Below, piece after piece: positions 56,315 through 64,000 of a stretch of 64,000 nucleotides of DNA (positions are counted from its first letter, which is position 1; each line of letters opens with the position of its first letter). The notes under the pieces are model-generated. The model did not search any database and had not been told where the DNA came from. It saw only the letters and a list, made by a program, of their open reading frames with translations. The translations under genes were made by a program, and so were the position numbers. The stretch is from the NCBI GenBank assembly GCA_036873755.1, contig JAVTVY010037092.1, positions 99,361-163,360 on the forward strand, read 5' to 3'. This stretch comes from Hanleya hanleyi. Taxonomy: Eukaryota > Mollusca > Polyplacophora > Lepidopleurida > Hanleyidae.

Positions 56315-56440
56315 GTTAATTACAAGCCCCTTGTTCTGGGCTTAAGTTGACAAGCCCCCTGTTCTGGGCTTCAGTTTACAAGCCCCTTGTTCTGGGCTTC
56401 AGTTCTTTCAATGTACAAGCCCCTTGTTCTGGGCTTCAGT
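56292..56440 (+). repeat. amplified 3' end of the protease gene, five hairpin units
   Basis: The last codons of the protease (CAAGTCCCGTTCTGGGCTTGA) are followed by four more variants, CAAGCCCCTTGTTCTGGGCTT, at about 56322, 56350, 56378 and 56415 with 28-38 bp spacing. AAGCCC and GGGCTT within each unit can pair, so the transcript would carry a row of small hairpins just past the stop. Confidence 0.85.
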
Positions 56441-56477
56441 TTTCACGTGGTTGTTCTCACGTTGTTGTTGTTCACTG

Positions 56478-56483
56478 AATAAA
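56478..56483 (+). terminator. polyadenylation signal of the capsid/protease gene block
   Basis: AATAAA followed by an A-run and then TG-rich DNA (CTGTCTTGTGTGTTTTATT); the only good plus-strand signal after the capsid genes. Confidence 0.6.
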
Positions 56484-56519
56484 AAAAAGAGATCTCACCA
56501 AAAAAAACCCTGTCTTGTG

Positions 56520-56814
56520 TGTTTTATTCATAATGCATCAATGCCCAATGTGGAGATTCAGTCAAACTGAAATCAGTGGTGTAGGATGGGACCAAAATGT
56601 AACCCACCAAGGTTAGAATGCAAGAGCACTATAGTAAAAATAGAGAGCCAATGAAATCAGCCTACAGACCAAGTACGTGTTTTTGGTCTAGGTTTGGAGC
56701 GGGCATTTCGGTGCGTGTATACGGTGAGTGAAGAGACTCGTCCAACACGTATAGATTAAGTTTATGACTATAAGTTCTATGTATTCTCCGAAACTTGCCG
56801 AAAGGGAGACCTTT
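56520..56814. other. spacer between protease and right TIR
   Basis: No gene seen. It separates the last coding region from the inner edge of the TIR. Confidence 0.5.
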
Positions 56815-58636
56815 TGTCCTGGAGGTGACCTTTGACCTTTTGACCGCGCGCGCACTGCCGGTGATGACGCGCCCGCGCTGCGGCCGGAGAACCCGCGCGC
56901 GCGCGCACGCTGGGGGTCCGGGGCCCGCCGGGAAAGTTGAAGGTCGTGTGTTTGAGCATTCTGAAAAAAACCCGGAAGTGACGTCACAACCCCACGTGAC
57001 CTGCGCATTCGACACCGGATGTGCCGCCATCTTGAACATACGTGCCGCCATCTTGGATCTGTCCCATAATGCACCGGGTCAAAATACTCGCTTCTGATTG
57101 GACGAGAGCTCCGTGGCGGATTTGAAATACTCGCTTCTGATTTGACGAGAGCTCCGCATTGCATCTGCGCATGCGCAGAATGATATTCCTACCGCACACC
57201 CAACCCATCAGATGCCCCTTCACGAATGCTTCACTTTGATACCTCACTCAACTCCATCGGCCCATTAGGGACTCCCCTAGCTCTCAACACGTCTATTTTC
57301 ATACCCTTGGGCCACCGCGCATGCGCAGAATGACGCTATGTTAACCCAATAGTCGAGTGAGATGCCCCCTCACCTAGACTTCACGTTGATACCTCACTCA
57401 ACTCCATCGGCCCATTAGGGACTCCTCTAGCTCTCAAAACGTCTATTTCCATACCCTTTGGCCACCGCGCATGCGCAGAATGGTGACAACGCCCAAGCCA
57501 CTAGTACAGCCAGATGCCCCTTCACATAAGCTTCACATGGATACCTCACTCGACCCCATTGGACCATGAGGAGCTCCCCTAGCTCTCAAAACGTCTATGT
57601 TCATACCCTTGGGCCACCGCGCATGCGCAGTATGACGCTATTTCAACGCACTAGTCCAGTCAGATGCCCCTTTACATAAGCTTCACTTTGATACCTCACT
57701 CGATCCCATCGGCCCATGAGTAACTCCCCTAGCTCCAACACGGCTATTTCCATAACCTTGGGCCACCGCGCATGCGCAGAATGCCAATATTTCAACCCCA
57801 CACCCAGCCCATCAGGTGCCCCCTCACATAAGCTTCACTTTGGTGCCTCATATGACCCCACTGGACCAGTAGTAACTCCCCTAGCTCCAAAACGGCTATT
57901 TCCATACCCTTGGGCCACACGAGTTGTCTCCCTTGCGTCAATGTGTGCACTTGGCGCTATGGTTACGCCATGATGTGGAAAGGGCGTCCCCACATCATCC
58001 TGGAGCCGCCATTTTGTTTGTTGATTTTCTGCGGAGATACACAGGACAATAAACGCTCGACCCTAGGGTGGTACAGATGCTAGACTGATCCTATTAACAT
58101 GGTACAACACCTATAGATTATGTTTATTACTAGGACGTCAGCGAAATCCTAGTACCCATCCTCCGCATGGCAGAACTGTACAACGCAGAACAAGTCAGGA
58201 CATGCCTTGATCTCTCACTCGATGCCGCCATTGGAACCCACCAGTTTGGGAGTCAATGGCGGCATGGGGAAAAACCCCAGACAAACAAGTCTATACATGC
58301 CCAATGTCACGCCTCATTCACACCAACCGATAAGCTTCACTTTGATACCTCACTCGACCCCATCGGACCATGCAGCGTATTTCCAGTCTAGGGACTACTT
58401 TTTCTCCGCGGAGGCAGACCGCATCACCGCCAGGACCACATCACCGTGGAGGAATACATCCAGTCAAATTTTACTCGCTTCTGATTGGACGAGAGCCGCC
58501 CCGTGACCGCCCCCAATATGCAAATTTCTGAGGTCAAATTTTACTCGCTTCTGATTGGCTGTCACATCCTCGTTTCCTCCTCAAATATGCAAATTTTTGA
58601 GGTCAATGAGACTTGAAAAGCGTATACCCTACTACT
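56815..58636 (-). repeat. full right TIR of Polinton 1 (1.8 kb)
   Basis: Reverse complement of left-end sequences: 58054-58636 matches 42174-42757, the 57165-57950 repeats match 43990-44610 and 45760-46380, and 56815-57165 matches 46380-46740. It gives the unrearranged order: terminus, CCAAT words, CCCTAGGG-TCGAGCG region, NRF1 repeats, CCAAT/YY1/CRE module, GC-rich (GCGCGC) stretch at the inner edge. Confidence 0.9.
57165..57778. promoter_or_regulatory. NRF1-site repeat array, right TIR
   Basis: Five GCGCATGCGCA sites at 57165, 57317, 57467, 57619 and 57768 in inverse orientation to the left arrays, again 102-152 bp apart, each beside the GATACCTCACTC and CTCCCCTAGCTCT phrases. Confidence 0.7.
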
Positions 58637-58642
58637 GATAGT

Positions 58643-59185
58643 TATATTCATGATTAATGCAACTTTGGTTGGTTGAAAAAGTTCTGGGGTTTCCGTTGAC
58701 TAAAATGATTCATTTTTTTTAGGTAACGTCAAGTATTATTATTTTACGTAAATTGGAAATTTGGTGATTTCATCGGCAAAAAGCTGCATTTTGGAGTTGA
58801 TAGGACCCCATATCATAAATGTTTTCCTTGTTGCATTTTACCTCCGCTACTAATTTATCTTTTCCTCCACCGCGACGATCATTAAAACGGCTCCAAAACT
58901 GTTTTGCTCAAACGTTGATTCCTTGCTATATAGTTTTGGAAAATTGCCTGACTATATTGTTGTTGCATGTATTCGCCTGTGATCGGGACTACAATTGGGG
59001 GCATAGGTGAACCCATCGAAATGTTGTCTTTTCTTTCGCGTGGATTTTCTGAAAATATGGTTATATTTATCATTGAGGATAGGCTACAGATTGAAAGCAT
59101 TATTCTACAACTGGTGTCACAATTAGGGGTTATTTGAGGGAACGTAGTTCGCATAATTCGTTGTCAATTGGAAATAATGCATGTA
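58643..59185. other. host DNA between the two Polintons; old copy of zinc-finger 3' flank
   Basis: 59060-59175 is clearly similar to 29535-29650 (TATTCTACAA-TGGTGTCACAATTA, AACGTA-TTCGCATA, TGTCAATTG-AAATA), a sequence that lies about 0.4 kb downstream of the zinc-finger pseudogene. So the host site belonged to another member of the duplicated zinc-finger array. No coding remnant is seen. Confidence 0.65.
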
Positions 59186-59327
59186 AGTAGTATAGAGCGA
59201 GCATTTGAGCGCTAATTGACCTCAGAAATTTGCATATGACTTCTGTGACGTCACGCGACAGCCAATCAGAAGCGAGTATTCTGTCACATGGGGTCATTGT
59301 AGTGGGGTGGTGGATGGTGGGTTTAAG

Positions 59328-62300
59328 ATGGCTGAATTGGTTCGTCGTTCAACAGAACGGTATGCTGCTACCATGAAAGTCAATGTGTTCGACGACAATG
59401 GCGTGAGTCATTTTTCGCTGATCTACAGTATGAGCCAGTACGCTCAGTCTTTCAGTTGCGCCCAATGCCATCGGGTGTTTCACCGTTCCTTCAACTTACA
59501 TCGCCACGAGAAAATCTGTGACAACAGTGTCAAGCAAGTATATCCCGGTGGTGTTTTTCATAATACGCCTACTATTTTCCAGGAACTGGCCGATGACGGT
59601 GTGGTGATACCGGAGGTGGATCGTTATTTTCCCTACCGGGCGTGTTACGATTTTGAGGCCCTGTTGGAGCCCATGGACATGATTTCAGCGAAAACGCAGT
59701 GGACGCAGCGCTATATTCCTCTGAGTGTGAGTATTTCCAGCAACGTACCTGGCTATGACGCTGCACCGGTATGTTTCGTGTCCACGGGGGATTCCCATGA
59801 GTTGATCACCCGCATGATGGAGTATTTACAGGAAGTCAGTGCGGCTAGTACAGAACTATTGGTGTCCAAGTTCCAGCACGTACTGGACCAGCTGGACGAT
59901 CGGATTCCTATACCGGGTGTAGCGTTTAGTGACGATGAAGAGTCCGAGTCGGAGTCGGAGCCCGAGTCGCAGCCCGAGTCGCAGCCCCTGCAGTCGCAGG
60001 ATGTGCCTTTACCGAAACCGTATGCGGAGAAATTGAAAGTGCGCTTCCTACAATATCTAGGCCAGTTACCGGTGCTAGGTTTCAACTCGGGACGCTATGA
60101 TTTGAACATGGTGAAGGAATTTCTTTACCCCTACTTGGCCCAGTCGAATACCCTCAAGTCCGTCATCAAGAAGATCAATAATCATATGGCCCTCACTACC
60201 ACATCACTGCATTTCCTGGATGTACGGAACTACTTAGCTCCTAATTGTAGCTATGATCAGTGGGTCAAGGCGTATAACTGTGCACAAACCAAAGGGAGGT
60301 TCCCTTACACGTATATATCAACGCTCGACCGTTTGCAGGAAACACAGTTGCCACCCCGGGATGCCTTCTTTGATGATTTGAAGCAAGTGGAATGTCCGGA
60401 AGACACGTACCGGGAACTACAGCAGGTATGGAACGATCAACATATGCACACCTTGCGAGATTTCCTGATATGGTATAATAACCTAGATGTGGTTCCTTTC
60501 CTGGAAGCGGCGGAGAAAATGGTTCAACTCTTTTGTCGCCAAATGCACGTCGACATCTTCAAGGAGTGCTTGAGTTTACCGGGTCTGGCGCTTCGCCATC
60601 TTTTTCAAGAGTGTTCTTCGTACTTCTCGCTGATACAGCAAAAAGATGCAGACATGCATGATTGTCTAAAGCACAACATTGTCGGCGGACCGAGTCTTAT
60701 TTTTCACCGTTATCACGAGAAGCTCATCACTACTCTCCCCAGTGGAAAACCCTGTGCTAAGATCATCGGTTTCGATGCGAATGCCTTGTACCTGTGGTCG
60801 CTGGCCCAACCTATGCCCAGTGGCCATTATACACGTTGGTTGGCGGAAGGTGGGCATTTTACACCGCAACGTACACCCTACAAGCATCTGGCTGATCAGT
60901 GGTTGGATTGGGAAGCCTATCGACGGGCAATTTATATACGACACCAGACCAACGCCACAGAGAAGCGGATAGGAGATCGTCGACTCCCCGTCGATGCGTT
61001 TGCCCTGGTGGGTAGGACACCGACCGTATTTCAATTTTACGGTTGCTATTGGCACGGCCACGAATGTCATTTCAGCGCTGGACGCTTCAACCAACGACGT
61101 GGAAAAACACCGGAAGAATTACGGAAAGAAGTGGTGGAGAACGGTGATTATGTGAAAGAGAGAGGATACCATCTGATTGAAATGTGGGAGTGTGAATTTC
61201 ACACGATGTGCCAGGCCCTGCCCCATTTACGACGTTTCCTAAAAGAGCGCGAGTACCCCTTGAGTCGTCGGCGACTTCTGAATCTGCCACAGATGTTCGA
61301 CGCCATTCGTTCGGGGGACCTCTACGGCTTTGTCGAATGTGATTTGCATGTTCCCGACACTCTCAAGCCTCTCTTCGCCCAGTGCCCGCCCATCTTTAAG
61401 AACACGCTGGTGGGTCGGGCTGATATTGAGGACACCATGAGGACCTATGCGGAGCAACACGAGTGTTTGCCTCAACCTCGACGGATGTTGATTGGTAGTA
61501 TGTGGGCCGAGAAAATCTTGCTGGGCACTCCGCTACTGCAGTGGTACATGAACCACGGTTTGGAAATTACCCAAATATACCAAGTGATACAGTACGTACC
61601 CGACGCTTGTTTTGCGGAGAATGCCGACATCGTGACGTCGGCCCGTCGTCAAGGTGATGAATACCCGAGTGAGGCCATCATCGGTGAATGTTGGAAGTTG
61701 ACTGGCAATGGTTATTACGGAAAAACGGTAACGAACCAGGATAAGCACGTCAACGTGAACATTTGTACTACTACCCAAGCCCGCAAAAAAGTGAATTCTC
61801 CTCTGTTTCGATCCGTGGAGGTCATCAATGACGACACCTATGAAGTCACTTCAGCCAAGAAGACTATCCGTTACAACCTACCCCTGCAGATTGGATGTAT
61901 GGTATATCAGGTGGCCAAGCTGAGGATGCTGCAGTTTCTGTATGATTTCATGGGTGTGTATTTTAATCCATCAGACTGGCAACTCATGGAGATGGATACG
62001 GACTCGGCCTACATGGCCGTCTCTAATGCGCATTGGGAGTCCCTGGTGAAACCGGAGTTACGTACCCAGTATGAAGCGGAACGCGATCAGTGGCTACCTC
62101 GACGTGACCATTACCAGTACGATAAGCGTACGCCCGGCCTGTTCAAGCTGGAGTGGAGTGGGGATGCTATGATTGGTCTCTCCTCCAAGACGTATTACTG
62201 TTACGGAGGAGGAGACCAAAATAAGTTTAGCTGCAAAGGGGTGAGCCGGCGCGATCCCAACATCGACAAAGCCTTGTACTTGAACGTGCTGCAAAACCAG

Positions 62301-62447
62301 GCCAGTGCGAGTGGTACTAACCGAGGATTTCGGGTGGTGGATCACCAGATGCGGACGTACATTCAGCAACGAGACGCCTTTACTTTCTTTTACCCCAAAC
62401 GGAAAGTGTTGGCCGACGGTGTGATCACCACTTACTTGGACTTGTGA
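59328..62447 (+). CDS. protein-primed family-B DNA polymerase (Polinton PolB)
   Basis: Intact, 1039 aa from the ATG at 59328 (TTTAAGATGG); an upstream GTG is less likely. Order: a C2HC finger (C44, C47, H60, C64), exonuclease motif I in YDFEALL (D108, E110), an acidic linker at about 201-225, Exo II FNSGRYD (252-258), Exo III YNNLD (383-387), polymerase motif A in GFDANALYL (D483), a YGCYWHGHEC insert found in PolB of this group (about 572-580), motif B KLTGNGYYG (790-798) and motif C MDTDS (889-893). All catalytic residues are present, so this is a potentially active replicase. Long Polinton polymerases often have an additional N-terminal region; here the frame starts about 140 bp after the element end, so that region is absent. 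Confidence 0.93.
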   Translation: MAELVRRSTERYAATMKVNVFDDNGVSHFSLIYSMSQYAQSFSCAQCHRVFHRSFNLHRHEKICDNSVKQVYPGGVFHNTPTIFQELADDGVVIPEVDRYFPYRACYDFEALLEPMDMISAKTQWTQRYIPLSVSISSNVPGYDAAPVCFVSTGDSHELITRMMEYLQEVSAASTELLVSKFQHVLDQLDDRIPIPGVAFSDDEESESESEPESQPESQPLQSQDVPLPKPYAEKLKVRFLQYLGQLPVLGFNSGRYDLNMVKEFLYPYLAQSNTLKSVIKKINNHMALTTTSLHFLDVRNYLAPNCSYDQWVKAYNCAQTKGRFPYTYISTLDRLQETQLPPRDAFFDDLKQVECPEDTYRELQQVWNDQHMHTLRDFLIWYNNLDVVPFLEAAEKMVQLFCRQMHVDIFKECLSLPGLALRHLFQECSSYFSLIQQKDADMHDCLKHNIVGGPSLIFHRYHEKLITTLPSGKPCAKIIGFDANALYLWSLAQPMPSGHYTRWLAEGGHFTPQRTPYKHLADQWLDWEAYRRAIYIRHQTNATEKRIGDRRLPVDAFALVGRTPTVFQFYGCYWHGHECHFSAGRFNQRRGKTPEELRKEVVENGDYVKERGYHLIEMWECEFHTMCQALPHLRRFLKEREYPLSRRRLLNLPQMFDAIRSGDLYGFVECDLHVPDTLKPLFAQCPPIFKNTLVGRADIEDTMRTYAEQHECLPQPRRMLIGSMWAEKILLGTPLLQWYMNHGLEITQIYQVIQYVPDACFAENADIVTSARRQGDEYPSEAIIGECWKLTGNGYYGKTVTNQDKHVNVNICTTTQARKKVNSPLFRSVEVINDDTYEVTSAKKTIRYNLPLQIGCMVYQVAKLRMLQFLYDFMGVYFNPSDWQLMEMDTDSAYMAVSNAHWESLVKPELRTQYEAERDQWLPRRDHYQYDKRTPGLFKLEWSGDAMIGLSSKTYYCYGGGDQNKFSCKGVSRRDPNIDKALYLNVLQNQASASGTNRGFRVVDHQMRTYIQQRDAFTFFYPKRKVLADGVITTYLDL

Positions 62448-62486
62448 ACAATGTCGAACTATAACTGTTGATACACAAATGTAAAA

Positions 62487-62570
62487 GTCAGGATGGCCGA
62501 GTGGTCTAAGGCGCCGGTATTAAGTGCTGGTCGGCATTGCCGTACGTAGGTTCGAATCCTACTCCTGACA
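62487..62570 (+). tRNA. tRNA-Leu (anticodon UAA)
   Basis: Complete type II cloverleaf of 84 nt: acceptor GTCAGGA/TCCTGAC with discriminator A, D-arm GCC/GGC, anticodon stem CCGGT/GCTGG (two G-U pairs) with loop ATTAAGT, long variable arm CGGC-ATT-GCCG, and T-arm GTAGG-TTCGAAT-CCTAC. Box A (TGGCCGAGTGG) and box B (GGTTCGAATCC) are good. It lies 39 bp after the PolB stop, inside the Polinton, with no SINE-like tail. It looks functional rather than degraded. Confidence 0.93.
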
Positions 62571-62574
62571 GAAC

Positions 62575-62580
62575 TTTTTT
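62575..62580 (+). terminator. RNA polymerase III terminator of the tRNA gene
   Basis: TTTTTT begins 5 bases after the tRNA 3' end, the usual Pol III stop. Confidence 0.8.
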
Positions 62581-62796
62581 GTACCTTAATCCTACCACCA
62601 CCACTACTACTATTCTATTTGTATCTATTCTATACCTTCTTGTGCACTTAAATAAAAAAAAAGAAGTCAAACCCCCATCATTTTTTGTGTTTTTTCATCA
62701 ATTTTTATTCAACATCAATGAACGTCAGAACAACAACGTCATAACAATAACGTGATAATAATAATAAAAACAAGTGGCCTGCGCGCAGTGCATTTT
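62581..62796. other. convergent 3' region with polyA signals on both strands
   Basis: AATAAA on the plus strand at about 62651 and on the minus strand at about 62704-62709 (TTTTTATTC). This is the junction between rightward PolB/tRNA and leftward protease/capsid. Confidence 0.6.
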
Positions 62797-63548
62797 TTAA
62801 GTTAGCCAGAGAAATGGAGCATGCACATTAAAACGAGAGGCCGTCCAGTCATAGACCAGGACATCACGGTCTTCGGCTTGACAATAATCATCAAACATGT
62901 GTACGATGGTTGGCATAGAATGTCCTCTACTCCGGTGAGTGAGATAAAACACACAGTACTGGCCGCACACACTACTCAAGGGTCCTTGTAATCTTTGAGT
63001 ATTCCAACGCCACATTGTAGTAGAGACGTCCATGAATTTCACCAAATCGGCATGTAGGGGTGCAATTACAAGCGTCTAGTCCGTCATTCATAATCCAGCC
63101 GTCGTCCATTAGAGAATATCCGCGTCCATAATCCAAAGACCTATTCCATTTCCATATAACAGTATTAGCACCAAATTCAAAAAGACAAAAGTATACATAA
63201 ACATAGGCTTGTTTCCTGCAAGAGAGAAGCGGTCAACAATTTTCAATGATGCCGGCAAGACATCATGATGTTCCAAAATATCAAATCCGTATCGCTGATC
63301 AGTATTCTTAATCCATAATATTCGTTATAGAGTCGTAGGATTCCGTAGGAATCAAAGTAGTCGCCTTGACCTAGGGTGTCCACGTACACAGCTACCCAAT
63401 GTTCACCGGGTTGACACCCCGGGTCTGTATTCAGGATGTAGGCTGCTGGGGTGGTGGAGTGGGTGGGAAACACATTGCGTGGAAACACACCTCGAAAGGG
63501 GATCTTCGGATCTCGCTGGAGTATACCCATCAGCTGTTCTGTATCCAT
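62797..63548 (-). pseudogene. adenain-like protease of element 2, split by an insertion
   Basis: ATG at 63548, 4 bp after the capsid stop. The N-terminal half has FRGVFPRNVFP, GEHWVAVYVD (catalytic His) and DYFDSYG. The C-terminal half, 62797 to about 63063, has MWRWNTQRL, SVCGQYCVFYL (catalytic Cys) and VLVYDW. Between them about 278 bp (63064-63341) have no counterpart in element 1 and introduce stops. The inserted part has no GT...AG borders at the exact junctions that I can see. Without it the two halves align with the element 1 protease throughout. Confidence 0.75.
63064..63341. other. 278-bp insertion in the element 2 protease gene
   Basis: AT-rich sequence with no match elsewhere in the window that I could see, flanked by protease coding sequence on both sides. 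No TIR or target duplication is evident. Boundaries are approximate (within about 10 bp). Confidence 0.55.
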
Positions 63549-63552
63549 GACT

Positions 63553-64000
63553 CTAGTTGGCGTAGTCACACAGCACGTTTCTTTGCTGATCCACGCTGAT
63601 GACGTTATCAAACTCGGCGTAGCAAATCACGTTAATGGTCTGGGCTAGAGCGGTAGCGAAACGCAGTTCCAACCGTAGGTTTCCTTTCTTCAGCAAGGCC
63701 AGTTGATGATCGTGTTCCAAGGTGGGAGTGAGGTCAAAGGCGAACAGTGTGTACCCCTTGTTAAAGTCTCGTCGAGTGATGGTATTTCCTTCGTCCTGGT
63801 TGTTTTGTCCTGTGGCTGTAAACAGGTTCAGGTAGCTGCGCACATAGTTTTGGTTACCAAAATCCGGTTGTAAGGGGCGGGCTGGAATTTGATGGCCAGC
63901 CACGTGCAGTGCCAAAAAGTTGAAATGTTGAAAGGCGAACGGATTCTCATCCCATGCGCCATTGAAAGCGGTGTTGGTCACACACCCTATGGTAATACGT
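63553..64000 (-). CDS. major capsid protein of element 2, C-terminal part
   Basis: Open from the window end to TAG at 63555-63553; the 5' part is outside. Blocks FNFLALHVAGHQI, YVRSYLNLFTATGQNNQDEG, GYTLFAFDLTPTLEHDHQLA and NVICYAEFDN align without gaps of note with the last 145 residues of the element 1 capsid (about 65% identical by eye). The visible part is undamaged. As in element 1 the protease start follows a few bases after the stop, so the capsid-protease pair is conserved although its position relative to PolB differs. Confidence 0.88.
   Translation of the reverse strand, partial: RITIGCVTNTAFNGAWDENPFAFQHFNFLALHVAGHQIPARPLQPDFGNQNYVRSYLNLFTATGQNNQDEGNTITRRDFNKGYTLFAFDLTPTLEHDHQLALLKKGNLRLELRFATALAQTINVICYAEFDNVISVDQQRNVLCDYAN

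Larger units (their letters stand above)
42174..58636. mobile_element. Polinton/Maverick (adintovirus-like) element 1, complete ends, defective
   Basis: Begins AGTAGTAGGGTATACGC and ends GCGTATACCCTACTACT. The 6-bp target duplication GATAGT lies at 42168-42173 and 58637-58642. The AG start, 6-bp duplication, long TIRs and 16.46-kb length are all diagnostic of Polintons. It encodes RVE integrase, FtsK/HerA-type packaging ATPase, adenain-like protease, minor and major capsid proteins and small structural proteins, but no DNA polymerase. Seven or more reading frames carry stops or frameshifts, so it cannot move or form particles alone. The GC content is visibly higher than the flanks. Confidence 0.96.
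59186..64000. mobile_element. Polinton element 2, left part (continues beyond the window)
   Basis: The start is set at AGTAGTATAGAGCGAGC (59186), which shares its first seven bases with element 1; homology to host flank ends just before. The following TGACCTCAGAAATTTGCATAT and CCAATCAGAAGCGAGTA words are also shared with the element 1 TIR. It encodes PolB rightward, a tRNA, and protease and major capsid leftward, a gene arrangement different from element 1. The right end is outside the window, so the TSD cannot be tested. Confidence 0.8.

Noticed and set aside
59307..59327. Upstream GTG start for PolB
   Set aside because: The ATG at 59328 is in better context and the preceding residues are TIR-derived.

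Overview
The window is animal nuclear DNA, almost certainly from a marine mollusc and probably a gastropod. The evidence is: spliced multi-finger C2H2 genes, a tRNA-derived SINE whose 3' tail (GTTAAACCCTATTCACTCAC type) I know from molluscs, abundant MITEs and foldback elements, and two Polinton/Maverick (adintovirus-like) elements. The species cannot be fixed from the sequence. There are no bacterial operons, rRNA genes or CRISPR arrays.

Layout. 1-13.8 kb is gene-poor and repeat-dominated. It holds a very large near-perfect palindrome (1-2240) whose right arm keeps an 82-aa Cys-rich ORF, a 3.2-kb minisatellite of 45-bp units (2941-6143), a second foldback (6988-9666), a TACGATGG-type array (10663-11098) and a TIR/TSD-bounded foldback MITE (13346-13784). 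14.1-17.5 kb holds two 99%-identical 458-bp TIR-bearing copies in direct orientation. They flank a decayed Mutator/Kolobok-like transposase, which is split by a 46-bp SINE tail with its own TSD, and a convergent intact ORF for an I-PpoI-like His-Me-finger (HNH) endonuclease. 17.5-25 kb has tandem repeats and a LINE fragment.

25-38 kb carries two tandem paralogues, about 8.8 kb apart, of a two-exon C2H2 zinc-finger gene. The first (25964-29120) is a pseudogene. The second (34773-35207 joined to 36694-37755) is intact, with an N-terminal exon rich in SUMO-consensus sites and nine fingers. piggyBac-like and Harbinger-like MITEs lie between them. A SINE with a 12-bp TSD lies at 39013-39381.

42174-58636 is a Polinton delimited to the base: AG...CT ends, 6-bp TSD GATAGT and TIRs of up to 1.8 kb. 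It encodes, left to right, a leftward zinc-finger protein and then rightward small membrane protein, two paralogous small proteins, RVE integrase with chromodomain, Thr-rich membrane protein, packaging ATPase, a small pX/pVI-like protein, a proline-rich protein, minor capsid, a second small basic protein, major capsid and adenain-like protease. Many of these are broken by stops or frameshifts, there is no DNA polymerase, and the left side is expanded by a 1773-bp tandem amplification. The TIRs carry arrays of NRF1-, YY1-, CRE/ETS- and CCAAT-type motifs, and several genes have their own TATA box.

After about 540 bp of host DNA that resembles the 3' flank of the zinc-finger pseudogene, a second Polinton starts near 59186 and runs off the window. 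It has an intact protein-primed family-B DNA polymerase, a complete tRNA-Leu(UAA) with a Pol III terminator, and convergent protease (interrupted) and major-capsid genes. The two elements therefore hold complementary remains: one has integrase and ATPase but no polymerase, the other a polymerase; its right half is not visible.
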